A stretch of DNA of 64,000 nucleotides from NCBI GenBank assembly GCA_038125725.1, contig JAYPEK010000007.1:1-64000 (forward strand), in the 5' to 3' direction. Under the pieces are notes generated by a model. The model had not been told where the DNA came from. It was given only the letters and a program-made list of their open reading frames with translations, and made no database searches. Shown in pieces: positions 16,835-26,659 of the stretch; the stretch's first letter is position 1, and each line of letters starts with the position of its first letter. The stretch is from TMED8 sp038125725. Lineage in GTDB: Bacteria; Pseudomonadota; Alphaproteobacteria; Rhodospirillales; Casp-alpha2. Made by a program: the position numbers and the translations under genes.

Positions 16835-19351
16835 TCAGCGGGAAACCGCGTCCCCAAGGCATTCGCGTAGGCGTGCCGCGAGGTCGCCGAGTTCGAACGG
16901 TTTGGCCAGCAGCGGCGCGCCGTCGCCGATGGGCGACGCGTCGCTGAAATGATCGGCGCTGAAGCCGGACGTGAACAGCACCGCCGCGTCCGGCCGCAGT
17001 TTCTTGATTTCCCGTACCGCTTCCGGCCCGTTCATGCCGCCAGCCAGGAACACGTCGGAGAACACCAAGTCGAATGCCGCGTCCGCGGCGGCGATCTCGA
17101 TGGCGTGTTCGCCGGTTTCGGCCTCCAGGGTCTCGTAGCCCAGTTCATGCAGCATGCCGACGGTGATGGCGCGGACCTCGGCGTCGTCCTCGATCACCAG
17201 GACGCGCTCGCCGCTGGCGCCGTTGGCCGCCATTTCGGCCTGCGGGTGCGCGTCAATGTCCATACCCTCGCCATCCTGGGCCGTCAGGTAGAGGCGCACG
17301 GTGGTGCCCTCGCCGGGTTCGGAATAGATCCGCACCTGGCCGCCCGACTGCTTGGTGAAACCGTAGACCATGCTGAGCCCGAGGCCGCCGCCCTGGCCGG
17401 TTTCCTTGGTCGAGAAGAACGGCTCGACGGCGCGTTCAAGCACGTCGGGCGCCATGCCGGCGCCGCTGTCGCTGACCGCGATCATCACGTAGCTGCCGGG
17501 GGTCAGGTCTTCGAACTGGCGGGTATAGAGGCGGTCCAGCACGACGTTGTCGGTCTCCACCCGGAGCCGGCCGCGTCCCTCCATGGCGTCGCGGGCGTTG
17601 AGGGCGAGGTTGATCAGCGCGTTCTCCAGTTGGCCACGGTCGACATCGATCAGCCAGAGGTCGTCGGCGAAGCGGGTTTCCACCTCGATGCCGACGCCCA
17701 GCGTGCGGCTCAGGAGCTCCGTCAGCCCCTCGATCAGCCGGTTGGCGTCGGTGACTTCCGAGACCAGCGCCTGGCGCCGGCCGAAGGCGAGCAGGCGCTG
17801 GGTCAATTCGCCGCCGCGCCGGGCTGCCCGCAGCGCCGCCGCCAGCAGCTTCTCCTGGCGCTCGTCGCCGCCGCGGTCCTGCAACAGATTGAGGCTGCCG
17901 ACCATGATCGCCAGCAGGTTGTTGAAGTCGTGCGCGACGCCGCCGGTGAGCTGGCCGATGGCCTCCATCTTCTGTGCCTGGTGCAATTGCTGGGCGGCGA
18001 GGCCGCGCTCGGTGATGTCGCCGGCGGCGATGAAGAAACCGGCCACCCGCCCGTCGGTATCGAGGTTCGGCGTGAAGGTCACCTCCAAGACACGCGCCCC
18101 CCGGTAGCCGGGCAGTCCCGGCCCGCCCTTGTAGGGAATGCGCGCCTCGAACCGCGCCGCCTTGCCTTCCAGCGCCGCCGCGGCCACTTCCTCGGCGTGG
18201 CCGACCACCAGATGATCGCCCATCAGCTCGCCGAGCTTCTTGCCGCGCACCGCCGCTTGGTCGAGTTGCAGCCAGTCCTCGAAGGTGCGGTTGACCAACT
18301 GGTAGCGGCCGTCCTGTCCGACGTAGGCGAGCAGCAGCGGTACCGTGTCGACGACGCGCCTGAGTTCCTGGGTGCGCTGGCGCACCTCGGTGATGTCGGT
18401 GGTGACGCTGACGATGGAACCGTCCGGGGTGCGGTCGTTCCTCAGCAGAAGCCAACGGCCGTCACGGTTGATTTCCAAGGGCTCGCCGGCGACGCGGTTC
18501 TTGGCGATCCATTTCTCGCGCACCTCCGGCGCCGGCGCATCCGCCATGGAGGCGAAGACGTCGCCCAGGAAATCGGCGTAGGTGCCGCCGCGCACCAGCC
18601 TTTCCGCCGCCGGCCCGGCCTGGTCGCGGTAGCGCCGGTTGCAGAGCACGAAGCGGTCGTCGGCGTCCCAGAAGGCGATGCCGTCGGTGACGTGTTCCAT
18701 GGCGTCGAGGAAGCGCAGCGTCGATTCCACGGCTTCCTCGCGGGCGCGCACTTCGGTCGTGATGTCGGTGCCGGTGCCCCGGTAGCCGGTGAAATTGCCG
18801 TCGTCGTCGAACTTCGGGATGCCGCTCAGGCGGAACCAGCGGACCTCGCCGCCCGGCAATTTTTCGGGATAGGTGAAATCGCGGAACGGCTTCTGGCGGC
18901 GCAGGTGGTCCAGGTGCGCGCGCCATTCCTGGCTGGCCGGCGCGGCTTCCGCCGCCAGGTCCTGGCGGCGGCCGAGGAAGTCTTCCGGCGTCAGGCGGGA
19001 GAGCTCGTAGAAGCGGTCGGAGGCATAGACGAAGCGGAATTCCGCATCCATCTCCCACAGCCAGTCGGACGCCGCCTCGGTGAAATCCTGCAGCCGCTCG
19101 CCGCTTTGGCGCGCCGAGCGCATACTCTGGGCCAGTCCGCCGACCAGTGTCAGCTCCGCCACCAGCACCGCGCCCAGGACGGCGGCGACGGCGGTGACGG
19201 TGACCAGCGGGCCGAACGGAAGGTCGAAGGGATCGCTGACGAAAAACACGGTGACCGCCGCAATCCATGCCCCAATGGCGGCGAGGAATCTGCCGCGTGC
19301 GCGCCCCAATTGGCGCTCGTCCGGCAGCGAGGTTGTAAGGGCTTCCGTCAC
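16835..19351 (-). CDS. Hybrid sensor histidine kinase with three PAS domains and a receiver
   Basis: This 838-residue protein has two N-terminal membrane helices (about 22-38 and 47-70). Three PAS-like domains follow (about 85-200, 212-322, 330-448). The HisKA helix has phospho-acceptor His474 (GGVAHDFNN), and the ATPase domain has an N-box at NLALNARDAM and a DSGAGM loop near 628. A C-terminal receiver carries Asp766 (VFSDVFL). The layout resembles NtrB-like hybrid kinases with the HDFNN H-box. It is divergent from the OmpR-type regulator at 19454, a likely partner, although the fused receiver may have another target. The signal is unknown. Confidence 0.93.
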   Translation of the reverse strand: MTEALTTSLPDERQLGRARGRFLAAIGAWIAAVTVFFVSDPFDLPFGPLVTVTAVAAVLGAVLVAELTLVGGLAQSMRSARQSGERLQDFTEAASDWLWEMDAEFRFVYASDRFYELSRLTPEDFLGRRQDLAAEAAPASQEWRAHLDHLRRQKPFRDFTYPEKLPGGEVRWFRLSGIPKFDDDGNFTGYRGTGTDITTEVRAREEAVESTLRFLDAMEHVTDGIAFWDADDRFVLCNRRYRDQAGPAAERLVRGGTYADFLGDVFASMADAPAPEVREKWIAKNRVAGEPLEINRDGRWLLLRNDRTPDGSIVSVTTDITEVRQRTQELRRVVDTVPLLLAYVGQDGRYQLVNRTFEDWLQLDQAAVRGKKLGELMGDHLVVGHAEEVAAAALEGKAARFEARIPYKGGPGLPGYRGARVLEVTFTPNLDTDGRVAGFFIAAGDITERGLAAQQLHQAQKMEAIGQLTGGVAHDFNNLLAIMVGSLNLLQDRGGDERQEKLLAAALRAARRGGELTQRLLAFGRRQALVSEVTDANRLIEGLTELLSRTLGVGIEVETRFADDLWLIDVDRGQLENALINLALNARDAMEGRGRLRVETDNVVLDRLYTRQFEDLTPGSYVMIAVSDSGAGMAPDVLERAVEPFFSTKETGQGGGLGLSMVYGFTKQSGGQVRIYSEPGEGTTVRLYLTAQDGEGMDIDAHPQAEMAANGASGERVLVIEDDAEVRAITVGMLHELGYETLEAETGEHAIEIAAADAAFDLVFSDVFLAGGMNGPEAVREIKKLRPDAAVLFTSGFSADHFSDASPIGDGAPLLAKPFELGDLAARLRECLGDAVSR

Positions 19352-19453
19352 GATGGTATTTTAAGCGAGATCGGCAATCAAAAGCCATTCCGGCGGCGTT
19401 TCCGGGCCGCCGCCGGCACAAAAAGGGAGCGTTTCCGGGGGGAGGCAGGCCGC

Positions 19454-20188
19454 ATGGCCGATGGGACCAGGATAGTGATCGTCGACGACGAGCCCGACAT
19501 CCGCGAGATCGTCGGCATGATGCTCGAGGATGCCGGCTTCCAGGTGTTCTCCCTGCCGTCCGGCGACGGGCTGCTCGATCTGGTGGCGCAGGAGGACATC
19601 GAGCTGGTGATCCTGGATCTCGGTTTGCCCGGCGCCGACGGCCTCAGCCTGACGCGCGAACTGAAGGCCAAGTCCGACGTCGGCGTGGTGATCCTGTCGG
19701 GGCGTTCGGAAACCACCGAAAAGATTATCGGCCTCGAGGTCGGCGCCGACGATTACCTGGCCAAGCCGTTCGAGCCGCGCGAACTGCTGGCCCGGGTACG
19801 CAGCGTGCTGCGCCGGCTATCGGCCGGCGCCAGCGGTGGCAGCGAGGCCGTCCAGCCGCCGGCCGAAAGCGATGCCTACGTGTTCAACGGCTGGCGCCTG
19901 GATGCGCTCAGCCGATCGCTGACCGATCCCGACGGAGAAGAAATCTCGCTTTTCAGCGGCGAATTCAACCTGCTGAAGGCGTTGGTCGAGCATCCCAACC
20001 GGGTGCTCAGCCGCGACCAGTTGCTGGATTTGACCCATGGCCTCGACACGCCGGCCTTCGACCGCAGCGTCGACGTGCAGGTGGTGCGGCTTCGGAAGAA
20101 GATCGAACCCAATCTCGGCAAGCCCGAGTTCATCAAGACCGTGCGCAACGCCGGCTACATCTTTACCGCCAAGGTGGCGCGCGCCTGA
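19454..20188 (+). CDS. OmpR-family response regulator
   Basis: This 244-residue regulator has a receiver domain (acidic Asp11-Asp12, phospho-acceptor Asp55 in LVILDLGLPG, Lys in DDYLAKPFEPRELLARVR). A winged-helix DNA-binding domain (about 145-240) carries LSRDQLLDLTHG and RSVDVQVVRLRKKIE. The ATG at 19454 is preceded by GGAGG. The frame upstream is a shadow of the kinase gene. It is divergent from the kinase across about 100 bases, which should hold both promoters. Confidence 0.95.
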   Translation: MADGTRIVIVDDEPDIREIVGMMLEDAGFQVFSLPSGDGLLDLVAQEDIELVILDLGLPGADGLSLTRELKAKSDVGVVILSGRSETTEKIIGLEVGADDYLAKPFEPRELLARVRSVLRRLSAGASGGSEAVQPPAESDAYVFNGWRLDALSRSLTDPDGEEISLFSGEFNLLKALVEHPNRVLSRDQLLDLTHGLDTPAFDRSVDVQVVRLRKKIEPNLGKPEFIKTVRNAGYIFTAKVARA

Positions 20189-20300
20189 ATCCGGACCAGA
20201 ATTCAAAGAAAAGCGTTGAACCGCCGAAGGGCCTGGGCGAAAAGCCATGGGTAAGCTTTCAACCGGACCAACCCGAGATTTTTCGACAGATACCCCGATC

Positions 20301-21461
20301 ATGATGAACTTCGAGCTCTCCGAAGAGCAAAAAATGTTCCGCGACTCGGTTCGCGGTTTCGCCGAACGGCACCTGGCGGCGGGCGCGCTGGCCCGCGCCC
20401 ATGAGGACGGCTTCCCCCGCGAGGTCGCCAAGATGATGGCCGAGCAGGGCCTCTTGGGAATCACCATCGGCGAGGAGGCCGGCGGCATCGGCGGCACCCT
20501 GATGGATGCCGTCATTGCCATCGAAACCGTCGCCGGCATCTGCCCGCGCAGCGCCGACGTCATCCAGGCCGGCAACTTCGGTGCCATCCGCACGCTGGCG
20601 GAATATGCCGACGAGGAACAGCGCCGCCGCTTCCTGACCCCGCTTTTGGCCGGCGAGAAGGTCATCACGGTGGGCATGAGCGAGCCGGAAGCGGGCTCGG
20701 CGGTGACCGACCTGATCACCACCGCGACCCCCGACGGCGACGGCTACCGCATCAACGGCACCAAGGTGTTTGGCACCCATAGCGCCGAGGCCGACTACAT
20801 CCTCGCCTACGTGCGCTTCGGGCCCCGCGTCGGCGGCATCGGCTCGGTGGTGATCGAGAAGGGCATGGACGGCTTCACCCACGGCCAGCCGGTGCGTTAT
20901 CTCGGCGGCGAGGAATGGGCGCAGCTCTATTTCGACAATCTCTACATCGGCCCCGAAAACGTCATCCTCGGCCCCGGCGGCTTCAAGAAGCAGATTGCCG
21001 GCTTCAACGTCGAGCGCATCGGCAACTCGACGCGCTCTTTGGCGCTCGGCCAGCTTGCCTTCGACATCGCCCGCGACCACGCGCTGGAACGCAAACAGTT
21101 CGGCCGGCCGATCTGTGAGTTCCAGGGCCTGCAGTGGAAGTTCGCGGAACTGAAGGTGCAGTTGGAAGCGGCGCGCTTGCTGCTTTACCGCGCCGCCGCC
21201 AATGCCGATGGCGGGCTGCCGTCGGCGGAAGAGACGACCATGGCCAAGTACGCCTGCAATCAGGCCGGCTTCGCCGCCGCCAACGAAGCCATGCAGGTCA
21301 TGGGCGCCGCCGGCTACAGCCAGGACTCGCTGGTCGAATACTGCTTCCGCCGCACCCGTGGCTGGCAGATCGCCGGCGGTTCGCTGGAGATGATGAAAAA
21401 CCGCCTGGCGGAGATCGTCTTCGACCGGCGCTTCCCGCAGCGCCCGCCAAAAGCCGAATAG
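20301..21461 (+). CDS. Acyl-CoA dehydrogenase, CaiA/IVD-type active site
   Basis: This 386-residue flavoenzyme begins MMNFELSEEQKMFRDSV and carries the usual FAD/CoA motifs (GMSEPEAGSAVTD, ALERKQFGRPICEFQ). The canonical catalytic Glu of the C-terminal IYEGT motif is missing (QIAGGSLEM here). A Glu instead sits in FNVERIG, where isovaleryl-CoA dehydrogenase and CaiA have their base. The GGS-EM ending resembles CaiA. It probably acts on a branched or betaine-type acyl-CoA. It is followed eight bases later by an acyl-CoA synthetase, so the two likely form an activation and oxidation pair. Confidence 0.92.
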   Translation: MMNFELSEEQKMFRDSVRGFAERHLAAGALARAHEDGFPREVAKMMAEQGLLGITIGEEAGGIGGTLMDAVIAIETVAGICPRSADVIQAGNFGAIRTLAEYADEEQRRRFLTPLLAGEKVITVGMSEPEAGSAVTDLITTATPDGDGYRINGTKVFGTHSAEADYILAYVRFGPRVGGIGSVVIEKGMDGFTHGQPVRYLGGEEWAQLYFDNLYIGPENVILGPGGFKKQIAGFNVERIGNSTRSLALGQLAFDIARDHALERKQFGRPICEFQGLQWKFAELKVQLEAARLLLYRAAANADGGLPSAEETTMAKYACNQAGFAAANEAMQVMGAAGYSQDSLVEYCFRRTRGWQIAGGSLEMMKNRLAEIVFDRRFPQRPPKAE

Positions 21462-21468
21462 GGCGGTA

Positions 21469-23556
21469 ATGAGCGACCGCAGTCTCGCCGATGCGCTCCT
21501 GCGCCCCGAAGCCGTCGCCATCTACGGCGCATCGGGCGATCCCAAGAAGAACACCGGCCGTCCGCAGCGTTTCTTGAAGGCGCACGGCTACACCGGCCGC
21601 GTCGTGCCGATCAATCCCAACCGCGACGAGGTGCAGGGCGTGCCCGCCTATCCGACGCTGGCCGACGCCAATGCCCAAGGAGCGGGCGGCGTTGAACAGG
21701 CGCTGATCATGGTGCCGAAGCACTTCGTTCTGGCGGCGGTGGTGGACTGCGCGGCCGCCGGGGTCAAGGTGGCGACCATCTATTCCGACGGTTTCGCCGA
21801 GACCGGCGCGGACGGCATGGCCGAGCAGCAGCGCATCGTCGCCGCCGCCCATGCCGGCGGCATGCGCATCATCGGCCCCAATTCCATGGGCACCATCGAC
21901 TTGAATACGCCGATGACGCTGTCGATCAACGCCATCCTGGAAATGGAGAGCCTGCCGGCGGGGCGCTTGGGCGTGATCTCGCAAAGCGGCTCGATCCTGG
22001 GGGCGATGATCTCGCGCGGCGCGGCGCGCGGCATCGGCTTTTCGTCGCTGTTCTCCATCGGCAACGAAGCCGATTTGGGCGTCGGCGAGTTGATGGACAT
22101 CCTGGTCGACGACGACAACACCGACGCCATCTTGCTGTTCATGGAGGGCATCCGCGGCGCCGCCGCCTTGGGCCGGGCGGCCAGGCGCGCGCATGCGGCG
22201 GGCAAACCGGTGATTGCCTATAAGCTCGGCCGTTCGGACGTCGGGCGCGAATTGGCGGTGTCGCATTCGGGCGCCGTCGCCGGGCCGGACGCGGCCATCG
22301 ATGCGCTCTTGCGCCATCACGGCATCATGCGCGTCGACATGATGGAGACATTGCTGGAACTGCCGCGCCTGGCGCTGGGTTCGGAGCCAGCCAAAGGGAA
22401 ACGCGTGGCGGTGGTGACGACGACGGGCGGCGGCGCGGCGATGGTCGTGGACCGTCTTGGCGCCAGCGGGCTTGAGTTGGTGGCGGCGCCTGAGCGGCTG
22501 CACGCCAGACTGGCCGAATTCGGTCTCGATCTCGGGCACGGGCGGCTGATCGACCTGACCATGGCCGGCACGCGCGAAGGCGTCTATGGCGCGGCGCTCG
22601 AGGTTCTGCTGACCGACGACGGCATCGACGCGGTGGTGGCGGTGGTCGGCTCTTCCGGGCAGTTTCATCCGGAACTCGCCGTGGCGCCTATCGTCGCCGC
22701 GCCCAAGACCGGGAAGCCCTTGGCCGCCTTCATCGCGCCGGACGCGCCAGAATCGCTGGCCGGGCTGGCGGCCGGCGAGGTTGCCGCCTTCCGCACGCCG
22801 GAGGCCTGCGCCGACGCGGTGCGGACACTGTTGAACCACGAGCCTCCGGCGCCGATCCCAGACTTGGCCCCGCCCAATATCGATCTTGTCGGTGCGGAGG
22901 CTGGCACGCTGGACGAGGCCCGCTCGCGCCAGGTGATGGCGGACTTGGGCATTCCGGTTTCCCGCGCGCTGACGCTTGCGGGTCCGGACGCCGACATTCC
23001 CGGCGACCTCGCCTATCCGGTGGCGGCCAAGGTGGTGTCGCCGGATCTGCCGCACAAGACCGAAGCCGGTGCCGTGGCGCTGGGGCTTTCGGATTCGGCG
23101 GCGTTGAAAGCGGCGATGGCGGAAATTTGGGCCTCGGCCAAGGCCTACGCGCCGGATGCCAGGTTTCAGGGCATCCTGGTCGAGCCGATGGTATCGGCGG
23201 TGGCGGAAGTGTTGCTGGGCTATCGGCTGGACGCGGAGGCCGGGCCGGTGGTTGTCCTCGGCATGGGCGGGGTGACGACGGAGATCTACGAGGACGCAGC
23301 CGTGCGCCCCGCCCCCGTGGACGAAGCCCAGGCCCGCGCCATGATCGAAGAGGTCAAGGGCCTGGCGGTGATCCGGGGTTATCGCAACCTGCCGGAAGGC
23401 GATGTGGCGGCGCTGGCAAGCGCGGTGTCGGCGATGTCGCGCCTGGCGCTGGCGGACGGCGCCAAGGTGCTGGAGGCGGAGATCAATCCGCTGATGGTCG
23501 GGCGCGCCGGAACGGGCGTGATCGCGGTGGACGCGCTGGTGCGGCTGGGCGCATAG
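21469..23556 (+). CDS. ADP-forming acetate/acyl-CoA ligase family protein
   Basis: This 695-residue single-chain protein joins a CoA-binding Rossmann domain (AIYGASGDPKKN near residue 20), a ligase-CoA domain with the phospho-His motif SHSGAVAGPDAA, and a C-terminal ATP-grasp domain (about 480-690, AAKVVSPDLPHKTEAGAV, GVTTEIYEDAAVRPAP). The family makes acyl-CoA from acid, ATP and CoA with ADP release, or runs in reverse. It follows the acyl-CoA dehydrogenase closely and probably activates that enzyme's substrate. The acid itself is unknown. Confidence 0.93.
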   Translation: MSDRSLADALLRPEAVAIYGASGDPKKNTGRPQRFLKAHGYTGRVVPINPNRDEVQGVPAYPTLADANAQGAGGVEQALIMVPKHFVLAAVVDCAAAGVKVATIYSDGFAETGADGMAEQQRIVAAAHAGGMRIIGPNSMGTIDLNTPMTLSINAILEMESLPAGRLGVISQSGSILGAMISRGAARGIGFSSLFSIGNEADLGVGELMDILVDDDNTDAILLFMEGIRGAAALGRAARRAHAAGKPVIAYKLGRSDVGRELAVSHSGAVAGPDAAIDALLRHHGIMRVDMMETLLELPRLALGSEPAKGKRVAVVTTTGGGAAMVVDRLGASGLELVAAPERLHARLAEFGLDLGHGRLIDLTMAGTREGVYGAALEVLLTDDGIDAVVAVVGSSGQFHPELAVAPIVAAPKTGKPLAAFIAPDAPESLAGLAAGEVAAFRTPEACADAVRTLLNHEPPAPIPDLAPPNIDLVGAEAGTLDEARSRQVMADLGIPVSRALTLAGPDADIPGDLAYPVAAKVVSPDLPHKTEAGAVALGLSDSAALKAAMAEIWASAKAYAPDARFQGILVEPMVSAVAEVLLGYRLDAEAGPVVVLGMGGVTTEIYEDAAVRPAPVDEAQARAMIEEVKGLAVIRGYRNLPEGDVAALASAVSAMSRLALADGAKVLEAEINPLMVGRAGTGVIAVDALVRLGA

Positions 23557-23577
23557 TCGCGCGGGGAGAATGACATC

Positions 23578-24849
23578 ATGACCGAGAAACGTGCCATCCT
23601 GGTGATCTGCGACGGGCTCCGGTCCGACCTGCTGACGCCGGACCTGACCCCCAACCTCTGCCGCCTGGCCGCGAATGGACGGCGGTTCATGGCGCACCGG
23701 AGCGTCTTTCCCTCCACCACGCGGACCACGTCGGCCTCCATTGCCACGGGCTGTCATCCGGCCAAGCACGGATTGCAGGGCAACGCCGTGGCGCTGGATG
23801 AGGGCGAAGGGCTGGTGCCGCTGACCGCCGGCGCGCCGGATTTCCGCGACCGCCTGCTCAAGGCCACCGGCAAGACGCTGCGCGTCCCCACCCTGGCCGA
23901 GCGGGTCGAGAACCACGGCGGCAACATCGTTTTCTCCAACGTCTCGCCGGGCGCGGCCTATTTCCAGGATCCGGACGGCCACGGCCATGTCTATCACAGG
24001 AGCGGTTCCTACGGCCCCGGACTTGCGCCGATCACCGGGTCCGAGCACCTGGACATCAGCCACGACGCCGCCGGCGATACCGCCATGACCACACGCTTCA
24101 TCGCCGAAGTCGTCCGCGCGCGCAAGCCGCGTACCGCCGTCATGTGGCAGTGCGAACCCGACCACACCCAGCACGACCGCCAATTGGGGTCCGCCGAGCA
24201 TCGTGCCGTGCTCGCCGCCGCCGATGCCAATGCCGGGCGGGTGGCCGACGCGGTGGCGGAACTGAACGCCGCCGGCGAGGACATCCTGCTGTTAATCGGC
24301 TCCGACCACGGCCACGAGACCGTCGGGCGGATCATCGACCTGGAAGCCGAACTGATCGCGGCGGGCTTCAAGCGAGACCGCGAGTCGCACGATTGCGTGG
24401 TCGCCTCGCAGGGCCTCAGCGCCTTCATCTATCTGGCGCCCGATGCGCGCGACCGCGTGGCGGCGATCCTGGATTGGCTGCCGGGCGTCGAGGGCGTCGG
24501 CACCATCCATGCCGGCGACGGATTGGCGGCGCTCGGCCAGCGCACCGACGGCGCCCTGGCCATTGCCGTCGACGGCGCCAAATCCGAAGCGCCCAATGAA
24601 TTCGGCGTTGCCGGCATCTCGGATGCCTTCTTCAACCGGTTCAGCACCGAGACCAAGTCCGGCCACGGCCAGCACGGCGGCCTCGGGACGAATGAGCAGA
24701 ACCCGTTCCTGATCGCCATCGGTGCCGGCTTCGATGCCGGCAGTGCGCAGACCAGCGCCAGTTCCGCCATCGACGTGGCGCCGACGATGTTGCGCCATGT
24801 CGGTCTCGGGTCTGACGGCATGGACGGCGAGGCGCTGCAAACCGCATGA
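23578..24849 (+). CDS. Alkaline-phosphatase-superfamily nucleotide pyrophosphatase/phosphodiesterase
   Basis: This 423-residue protein has the metal-site motifs of type I phosphodiesterases: CDGLRSD near the N-terminus, a Thr nucleophile in FPSTTRTTSASIATG, and GSDHGHETV plus a late GHGQHGG His motif. There is no signal peptide. The stop overlaps the start of the MFS gene (ATGA), so the two are translationally coupled. The pair may import and cleave a phosphate ester or phosphonate; the substrate is not known. Confidence 0.9.
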   Translation: MTEKRAILVICDGLRSDLLTPDLTPNLCRLAANGRRFMAHRSVFPSTTRTTSASIATGCHPAKHGLQGNAVALDEGEGLVPLTAGAPDFRDRLLKATGKTLRVPTLAERVENHGGNIVFSNVSPGAAYFQDPDGHGHVYHRSGSYGPGLAPITGSEHLDISHDAAGDTAMTTRFIAEVVRARKPRTAVMWQCEPDHTQHDRQLGSAEHRAVLAAADANAGRVADAVAELNAAGEDILLLIGSDHGHETVGRIIDLEAELIAAGFKRDRESHDCVVASQGLSAFIYLAPDARDRVAAILDWLPGVEGVGTIHAGDGLAALGQRTDGALAIAVDGAKSEAPNEFGVAGISDAFFNRFSTETKSGHGQHGGLGTNEQNPFLIAIGAGFDAGSAQTSASSAIDVAPTMLRHVGLGSDGMDGEALQTA

Positions 24850-26069
24850 GCGCCGACGCGGCCGAGCCCGAGGCGGCGGATAATCCCTGGCTCCGGCGGC
24901 TGCCGATCCTGATCGCGTCGCACACGGTCGGCACCCTCAACGTGGTTTCGGTGATGTCCATGGCGCCAGCGATCACCGGTGAGTTGGACCTCTCGGCGGC
25001 GCTGTTCGGCACTTTCGTCTCCGCCTACTACGGCGCCCAGGCTGTCGGCTCCATGCCGGCCGGCGGCATCACCGACCGCTTCGGCATCGGCTATGCGCTG
25101 GTGATCGCACACGCCATGATGATCGTCGGCGCGCTGGTGATCGCCTTCGCGCCCAGCTACGTCGCATGCATCGCCGCCATGGTTTGCATGGGGCTCGGCT
25201 ATTCCATGTCCAACCCATCGACGGCGCGGGGTGTGCTGGAATGGTTCCCGGCCGAACGGCGCGGCCTCGCCATGGGCTTGAAACAGGTCGGCGTGCCCAT
25301 CGGCGGCGTCTTGGCGGCGGGCAACGGCGCCTTGGCCGAATTCGTGCACTGGCAGACGCTGATGTTCGGCGTCGCGGCGCTGATCTTCGCCAACGGCCTC
25401 TTCTGTTTCAGCCTGTTCAAGTTCGACCGGCAAATCCCGGCGGAGGCGCGGCGCAATCCGCTCGCGAATATCGGCGAGGTGGTTCGCGACAGGAACTTCT
25501 CCGTCTACACGGTGCTGTCGGGGATGCTCAACATGGGGCAGACCAACTTCTTCGGTTTTCTGACCCTGTTTCTGACCGAAGCCCTGCGCGCTAGCCAACC
25601 CATGGCCGGTTTCGCCATGGGCCTGGCACAGACCGCCAGCGCGCTGGCGCGAGTCGGCTGGGGCATGGTCAGCGACAAGGCCTTCGGCGGCCGGCGCCGG
25701 GTGCTGACGGCCTGGATCTGCGGCTTCGCGGCGCTGGGGCTGGCGCTGATGGCCTGGGCGCCGGCGGGTGGGCTCTGGGTGGCGCTTGTGCTGACGGCGG
25801 CGCTCGGTATCACCATCGCGTCGTTCGCGCCGGTGGCGCAGGCGATCGCGGTGGAGGCGGTAGAGCCCCGGCTGGCGGGCTCGGCGGTGGGCTTCAACAT
25901 GGTCGGCGTGCATATCGGCGGCTTCCTGGGTCCGGTGCTGTTCGGCGCCGCGCTCGATGCCTATGGCGGCGACTACGCGGCTGGCTGGCTGGTGTCGGCG
26001 GCGGTGACGGGGCTCGGCGTGGTGCTGCTGGTGTTCGTTTTCCGCGAACGTCATCGCGGCCAGGGATGA
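24846..26069 (+). CDS. MFS transporter
   Basis: This 407-residue membrane protein has twelve predicted helices and the loop motif GGITDRFGIGYAL between helices 2 and 3. A second half begins near NFSVYTVLSGM. It resembles the nitrate/sialate or oxalate-formate class of proton symporters rather than drug exporters, but this is only a pattern judgement. It is translationally coupled to the upstream phosphodiesterase. Confidence 0.92.
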   Translation: MSADAAEPEAADNPWLRRLPILIASHTVGTLNVVSVMSMAPAITGELDLSAALFGTFVSAYYGAQAVGSMPAGGITDRFGIGYALVIAHAMMIVGALVIAFAPSYVACIAAMVCMGLGYSMSNPSTARGVLEWFPAERRGLAMGLKQVGVPIGGVLAAGNGALAEFVHWQTLMFGVAALIFANGLFCFSLFKFDRQIPAEARRNPLANIGEVVRDRNFSVYTVLSGMLNMGQTNFFGFLTLFLTEALRASQPMAGFAMGLAQTASALARVGWGMVSDKAFGGRRRVLTAWICGFAALGLALMAWAPAGGLWVALVLTAALGITIASFAPVAQAIAVEAVEPRLAGSAVGFNMVGVHIGGFLGPVLFGAALDAYGGDYAAGWLVSAAVTGLGVVLLVFVFRERHRGQG

Positions 26070-26147
26070 GACGGGCGTAGGGGTTTGCAGTGTCTCCGGC
26101 GAGGCCGTAAATTACGACGCCGGTGAACCAGGGAGGACGCAACCGAC

Positions 26148-26642
26148 ATGGCCGATGCCAGAACCATCATCCGTACCGCCGACATCTGCGACGACCATCC
26201 GGACGCGCGAGTCTGCGAACTGCAGTTCCGCGATTTCGCGGCGCGCGAGGACTTCCACGGCGAGGCCGTGACCTTCGCCACCTTCGAGGACAACAAGGGG
26301 CTGCGCGACATCCTGGTGCAGGGCGGCGGCGGCAAGGTGCTGGTGATCGACGGGCGCGGATCGGCCAGGCGCGCGCTCTGCGGTGGCAATATCGCGGCGC
26401 TGGCGCTGGAACACGGCTGGGCCGGCTTGATCTTCAACGGCGCCATCCGCGACAGCCATGAGTTCGCGGATTTGGATTTCGGTGTCAAGGCGGTGGCGGC
26501 CACCGCCATGCGCCCGCGCACGGACGGCATCGGCCGCGCCGGCGAAAACTTGAACATCGGTGGGATCGTGATCCGCCAGGGTGACTATGTCTATGCCGAC
26601 CGGGACGCGGTGATCGTGCTGTCGAAACCGGTACACGGCTGA
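26148..26642 (+). CDS. RraA-family protein, probable 4-hydroxy-4-methyl-2-oxoglutarate/oxaloacetate aldolase
   Basis: This 164-residue trimeric-fold protein has the RraA core: GGNIAALALEHGWAGLIFNGAIRD, with the Arg-Asp pair (RDSHEF) that binds metal and pyruvate in class II aldolases of this family, and a C-terminal GDYVYADRDAVIVL. The name RraA comes from RNase E inhibition in E. coli. Here the gene sits 17 bases before an FMN hydroxyacid oxidase, so a metabolic aldolase or decarboxylase role is more likely. Confidence 0.88.
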   Translation: MADARTIIRTADICDDHPDARVCELQFRDFAAREDFHGEAVTFATFEDNKGLRDILVQGGGGKVLVIDGRGSARRALCGGNIAALALEHGWAGLIFNGAIRDSHEFADLDFGVKAVAATAMRPRTDGIGRAGENLNIGGIVIRQGDYVYADRDAVIVLSKPVHG

Positions 26643-26659
26643 GGGGGAGAAAACAGAAG

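Noticed and set aside
16949..19453. Forward open frame leading into the response regulator
   Set aside because: It is antisense to the histidine kinase; the regulator's own ATG at 19454 has a GGAGG and the correct N-terminus.
26148..26642. RNase E regulator RraA
   Set aside because: The fold matches, but the neighbouring hydroxyacid oxidase and the conserved Arg-Asp motif favour a metabolic aldolase; the regulator name was not used.
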